Shown piece by piece: positions 13,482-16,344 of a stretch of DNA of 16,344 nt (positions within the stretch are counted from its first letter, which is position 1; the number at the start of each line of letters is the position of its first letter). The notes under the pieces were generated by a model, which was given only the letters and a program-made list of their open reading frames with translations, made no database searches and was not told the DNA's origin. The position numbers and the translations under genes were made by a program. The stretch covers positions 1-16,344 of the forward strand of contig JAJXUF010000071.1 in assembly GCA_021783175.1 (NCBI GenBank). Reading direction: 5' to 3'. The DNA comes from Pseudomonadota bacterium. Its GTDB lineage: Bacteria > Pseudomonadota > Gammaproteobacteria > Acidiferrobacterales > UBA6901.

Positions 13482-14039
13482 TTAAGGCCGATAAACGCGG
13501 TATCGAAGCCCAGGTCGATTCCCATACTGCGGTAGCATGACAAACCCCTCGAAGAAGATCCCCCCGTTGGCGACGATGACCCGCTGGGAAGCCACATTCT
13601 CCGGGTCGGTTGTGATCTCGACGAAGGGCAATCCAATTGCCCAGGCTTCCGGCAGGAGACAGCGTAGCGCTTGCGTGGCCATGCCTTGTCTCTGCTTCCA
13701 GGGCACGACGGCAAAGCCAATGTGCCCGAGGCAATGGGGAGGAAGTTCAGTGGTGCCCGGTTGCCAGCGAAGACCGATGTTCCCGCAGAACTCCGTATCC
13801 CACATCCAGCGGCGAAAGCCGGGGATGCGCTTGACGTGGGTACCATCAGGAAGTTTGACCAGCGGGCCCTTGGCCTCGCGATCCTCCATAGAGGCGAGGA
13901 ACGCGCCAGGGTCGTTTTCGATTTTCAGCAGTTCTTCTTCAGCTGCCGCTGTGCCGCGCATGTTGTCCGCCGACCAGCCACGCCGCAGTGCGCCGACATA
14001 ACTATCCAGGTGCTGGCTTTCGGGCCGGACGAGCTGCAT
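13482..14039 (-). CDS. GNAT-family N-acetyltransferase
   Basis: A 185-residue cytoplasmic acetyltransferase of the GNAT superfamily, which transfers acetyl from acetyl-CoA to an amine. It begins MQLVRPESQHLDSYVGALRRG. The core has LGHIGFAVVPWKQRQGMATQ, containing the acetyl-CoA pyrophosphate-binding loop (Q-R-x-G-x-A type, here KQRQGMA), then ALRCLLPEAWAIGLPFVEIT and DPENVASQRVIVANGGIFFE, the classic motif B with an asparagine before SxxVxxxNGG. The substrate is unknown; the pattern resembles small-molecule or ribosomal-protein acetyltransferases. No strong ribosome-binding site precedes the start. It is followed within about 25 bases by the methyltransferase gene, likely an operon. Confidence 0.88.
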   Translation of the reverse strand: MQLVRPESQHLDSYVGALRRGWSADNMRGTAAAEEELLKIENDPGAFLASMEDREAKGPLVKLPDGTHVKRIPGFRRWMWDTEFCGNIGLRWQPGTTELPPHCLGHIGFAVVPWKQRQGMATQALRCLLPEAWAIGLPFVEITTDPENVASQRVIVANGGIFFEGFVMLPQYGNRPGLRYRVYRP

Positions 14040-14432
14040 GGCGGTTTCTCATGACGGTACATGACGAACTGTGCATCGGAAGTATTTCAATATAGAGACG
14101 GCGTCTTTCAGGATGACCACCCCCTAATATGCATCCGCAAAATGGCGGACTGAGATTCGGCTTATGTCAGACCCACCTTAGGCTGCCACCGAATAATTCC
14201 TAGGCGTCGTCTAGGGCTGAAAGAGCTGCCGGATTGGCACCCTGGCCTGACCGGCGGCTTCGAGGCGGCTCCCGCCTACTGCCAACGAGGAGCCGACATC
14301 CAGGGTAATTGGCCTGCACCAAGCCACTTACCTGTAGGAACCTCCTCAGTGCTCAGTGAGGTGACCTACCCCGTAAATCACGCAGATTGAGCAAGTCCCC
14401 CTAGCTATGTACCCTGGCACGCGCTGAACTCA

Positions 14433-14438
14433 TATAAT
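14433..14438 (+). promoter_or_regulatory. Possible -10 element of the GGDEF/EAL gene
   Basis: A perfect TATAAT lies 36 bases upstream of the proposed start. No good -35 hexamer is seen at the right distance, so an activator may be needed or the match may be chance. Confidence 0.4.
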
Positions 14439-14461
14439 GTCCACGCGCTCTAGGATGCCTT

Positions 14462-14467
14462 GGAGGT
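14462..14467 (+). promoter_or_regulatory. Ribosome-binding site deciding a CTG start
   Basis: GGAGGT lies six bases upstream of CTG 14474. No ATG, GTG or TTG occurs in this frame between the upstream stop (14435) and codon 26 of the gene, which is already within the first PAS domain. The site therefore points to CTG initiation. Confidence 0.6.
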
Positions 14468-14473
14468 ACTTTT

Positions 14474-16344
14474 CTGAACGAGCCCACAGACTCAGAGCAT
14501 GACCGGCAGTATCGCGCCATAATCCAAGCCGCGACCGATGGCTTCTGGATGGTTGACGCGCAAGGTCACATCTTGGACTGTAATGAGGCCGCCTTTGCCA
14601 TGCTGGGCTTCAGCCGAGAGGAAATGCTGGCTCTCTCAATCCATGATATTGACCAGTACGAGGACGAAGCCAAGGCCGCGCAGCACATCGGTTTAGTAAT
14701 TTCGCAAGGTCATCACCGCTTTGAAACGCGCCAACGTTGCAAGGACGGTCGTATCCTGGAAGTTGAGGTGAGTGCACGTCATGTGCCGGTCGCCGATGGG
14801 GGTTTGTTGTTCGCCTTCCTGCGCGATGTCACTCAACAAAAGCAGGCTAAAGAGCACCTACGCGAAAGCCAGGAAAAACTCAGACTCCTTATCGAGTATG
14901 CCCCGGCGGCTTTAGCCATGTTCGATATGGATATGTGCTATGTCGCTGTCAGCCGCCGCTGGATGGAAGACTACAATCTGGGTGATCGGGACATCATCGG
15001 CCATTCCCACTACGAGATATTTCCGGAAATTGGCGACGAATGGAGGGCCGTTCATCGCCGTGCCCTGGCCGGAGAAATCATTTCCAAAAATGCTGAGCGA
15101 TTCGTGCGGGCAGACGGCGGCTTTCAATGGCTGAACTGGGAGGTGCGGCCGTGGCGACATGGTAATGGAACAATAGGCGGGATCGTCATCTTTTCGGAGG
15201 ATGTCACAAAGGAGAAGGAAGCCGAGACTCAGTTGCGCGTGACGGCGCGCGTATTCGATCAGGCGGGCGAGGCGATTTTAGTCGCCGGGCCAGACAGTAT
15301 CATACAGACCGTCAATGCTGCGTTTTGCCGTATCTCAGGCTATTCACCATCAGAGGCCGTGGGGCAGCGCACCTCGCTGCTCAAGTCGGGGCGGCACAGC
15401 CGGGATTTCTATCAGGATATGTGGCGCCGGCTTTCTGCTGATGCTTTCTGGCAGGGGGAAATCTGGAATCGCCGCAAGAACGGGGAAATTTACCCCGAAT
15501 GGTTGACCATCACCCGCGTGGACGATGAACGTGGCCAAGTCGCCCACTATGTGGCTGTCTTTTCCGACATCACTCAGATCAAGGATTCTCAGCGCCGGGT
15601 CGAGTTCCTGGCCACGCACGACACACTAACGGAACTGCCCAACCGCACGCTGTTCCATGATCGTTTGGATCAGGCCATGGCCCAGATGCACCGGAGCGGG
15701 TCCCGCTTGGCGTTATTGTTCATTGACCTCGACAACTTCAAGACCATCAATGACACTCTGGGACACAATGTTGGCGACGCGTTGCTCCGACAGGTAACGA
15801 CGCGCCTGCGCGAAGCCGTTCGCGACATCGATACCTTGGCGCGGTTGGGCGGTGACGAATTCACCGCCATCATCAGCAATTGCACAACCGAGTCTGCTAA
15901 CGAGGTTGCATCAAGGATTTTGAATAGCCTAGTGCTCCCCTTCTCGGTAGAAGAGCGTTCCTTGTTCATCACGGCCAGCGTGGGCATTGCCTTTTTTCCA
16001 GATGATGGCGAGGATGCCGCCGAGTTGATCAAATCGGCCGACGCGGCCATGTACCGGGCCAAGGAGCAGGGACGTAACCGGGTTGAGTTCTACGTGCCCG
16101 ATTTGCAGGTACGGTTGCTGAAACGGACGATGCTGGAGAGCGCCCTGCGCGAGGCCCTCCGGCTGGGTCGGCTACGCTTGGTGTACCAACCGAAGGTTGC
16201 CATGGCGCCAGGGTACCCATTCGTGGGTGCAGAAGCTCTGGTGCGTTGGCACGACCCCGAGTTGGGAGAGATCAGCCCGGCAGAATTCATCCCTATCGCA
16301 GAGGCAAGCGGTCAGATTCTTGAGGTCGGCCGCGCTATCCAGCG
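14474..16344 (+). CDS. Three-PAS diguanylate cyclase/phosphodiesterase (GGDEF-EAL), 3'-partial
   Basis: About 623 residues are visible and the frame is open to the right edge. Three PAS domains come first: about residues 11-120 (YRAIIQAATDGFWMVDAQGH), 135-255 (LRLLIEYAPAALAMFDMDM) and 260-375 (VFDQAGEAILVAGPDSIIQT). A GGDEF domain follows: THDTLTELPNRTLFHDRL, FIDLDNFKTINDTLGHNVGD, and the catalytic GGDEF at 459-463. RDID at 450-453, five residues before it, is the product-inhibition I-site. An EAL domain then begins with LVYQPKVAM and EAL at 587-589 and is cut by the window end. No membrane segment is seen, so it is a cytoplasmic sensor that could make and break cyclic di-GMP. The start is the CTG at 14474; the first in-frame ATG (14549) would cut into PAS1. 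Confidence 0.93.
   Translation, partial: MNEPTDSEHDRQYRAIIQAATDGFWMVDAQGHILDCNEAAFAMLGFSREEMLALSIHDIDQYEDEAKAAQHIGLVISQGHHRFETRQRCKDGRILEVEVSARHVPVADGGLLFAFLRDVTQQKQAKEHLRESQEKLRLLIEYAPAALAMFDMDMCYVAVSRRWMEDYNLGDRDIIGHSHYEIFPEIGDEWRAVHRRALAGEIISKNAERFVRADGGFQWLNWEVRPWRHGNGTIGGIVIFSEDVTKEKEAETQLRVTARVFDQAGEAILVAGPDSIIQTVNAAFCRISGYSPSEAVGQRTSLLKSGRHSRDFYQDMWRRLSADAFWQGEIWNRRKNGEIYPEWLTITRVDDERGQVAHYVAVFSDITQIKDSQRRVEFLATHDTLTELPNRTLFHDRLDQAMAQMHRSGSRLALLFIDLDNFKTINDTLGHNVGDALLRQVTTRLREAVRDIDTLARLGGDEFTAIISNCTTESANEVASRILNSLVLPFSVEERSLFITASVGIAFFPDDGEDAAELIKSADAAMYRAKEQGRNRVEFYVPDLQVRLLKRTMLESALREALRLGRLRLVYQPKVAMAPGYPFVGAEALVRWHDPELGEISPAEFIPIAEASGQILEVGRAIQ

Larger units (their letters stand above)
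14040..14473. other. Divergent intergenic region between the GNAT and GGDEF/EAL genes
   Basis: No gene is seen. It must hold the promoters for the leftward acetyltransferase operon and the rightward signalling gene. Visible elements are CCTAG/CTAGG with a seven-base spacer at 14199-14215, a tandem CTCAGTG repeat near 14346-14360, and the TATAAT at 14433-14438. Confidence 0.5.

Noticed and set aside
13457..13846. N-terminal extension of the methyltransferase into the GNAT gene
   Set aside because: The extension overlaps the GNAT gene out of frame and is Ser/Pro/Arg-rich; ATG 13456 has a ribosome-binding site and follows the GNAT stop.
14415..14430. TGGCAC at 14415-14420 as a sigma54 -24 element
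   Set aside because: The -12 position reads GAACT and not TTGC, so the pair is incomplete.
1..16344. CRISPR array, tRNA or rRNA genes
   Set aside because: No regularly spaced direct repeats, no tRNA T-arm with matching acceptor ends, and no rRNA-like sequence were seen on reading.

Overview
The window looks like a chromosomal segment of a moderately GC-rich sulfur-oxidising proteobacterium, most likely a betaproteobacterium. The reasons are an aprMBA operon of the sulfur-oxidiser type (with the AprM membrane anchor), a PEP-CTERM exported protein, and a series of small exported or stress proteins (BON, PepSY, SYLF, CsbD, DUF1328) common in environmental Beta- and Gammaproteobacteria. The taxon is inferred; no rRNA or other marker is present.

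Layout. (1) 1 to about 1270, plus strand: the 3' part of a group II intron, with a reverse transcriptase/maturase gene open at the left edge and a recognisable domain V. A hairpin-rich stretch without a convincing gene follows (1286-1565). (2) 1566-5520, minus strand: a YIP1-family membrane protein gene, then the operon aprM-aprB-aprA (transcribed right to left). It encodes a membrane-anchored adenylylsulfate reductase that should oxidise sulfite with AMP to APS and pass electrons towards the membrane. A TTGACA promoter-like element lies upstream of aprM. (3) 5520-12650, minus strand: a long accessory tract of very small genes. It holds orphan ORFs, a decayed BON gene, a frameshifted conserved-looking gene, and genes for a SYLF-domain protein, a Gly/Ser-rich lipoprotein, CsbD, DUF1328, a basic hypothetical protein, a BON-domain exported protein, a PEP-CTERM protein and two PepSY-domain exported proteins. 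Most start codons move to a position directly behind a strong Shine-Dalgarno sequence. (4) 12818-14039, minus strand: a SAM-dependent methyltransferase and a GNAT acetyltransferase, probably one operon. (5) 14474 to the right edge, plus strand: a three-PAS GGDEF/EAL protein with an intact GGDEF motif, an I-site and the EAL signature, cut by the window end. It appears to start at a CTG codon behind a perfect GGAGGT.

The most unusual feature is a repeated leader module in region 3. About 230 bp upstream of and including the start of the first PepSY gene (11918) recur upstream of a broken 20-codon ORF (10437), and the ribosome-binding site/start part recurs again at the lipoprotein gene (8385). 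Two hairpins in the long copies are kept, one with paired base changes, and separate strong hairpins precede the lipoprotein, second PepSY and PEP-CTERM genes. This suggests post-transcriptional or co-ordinate control of a set of small envelope proteins. I found no CRISPR array, tRNA or rRNA.
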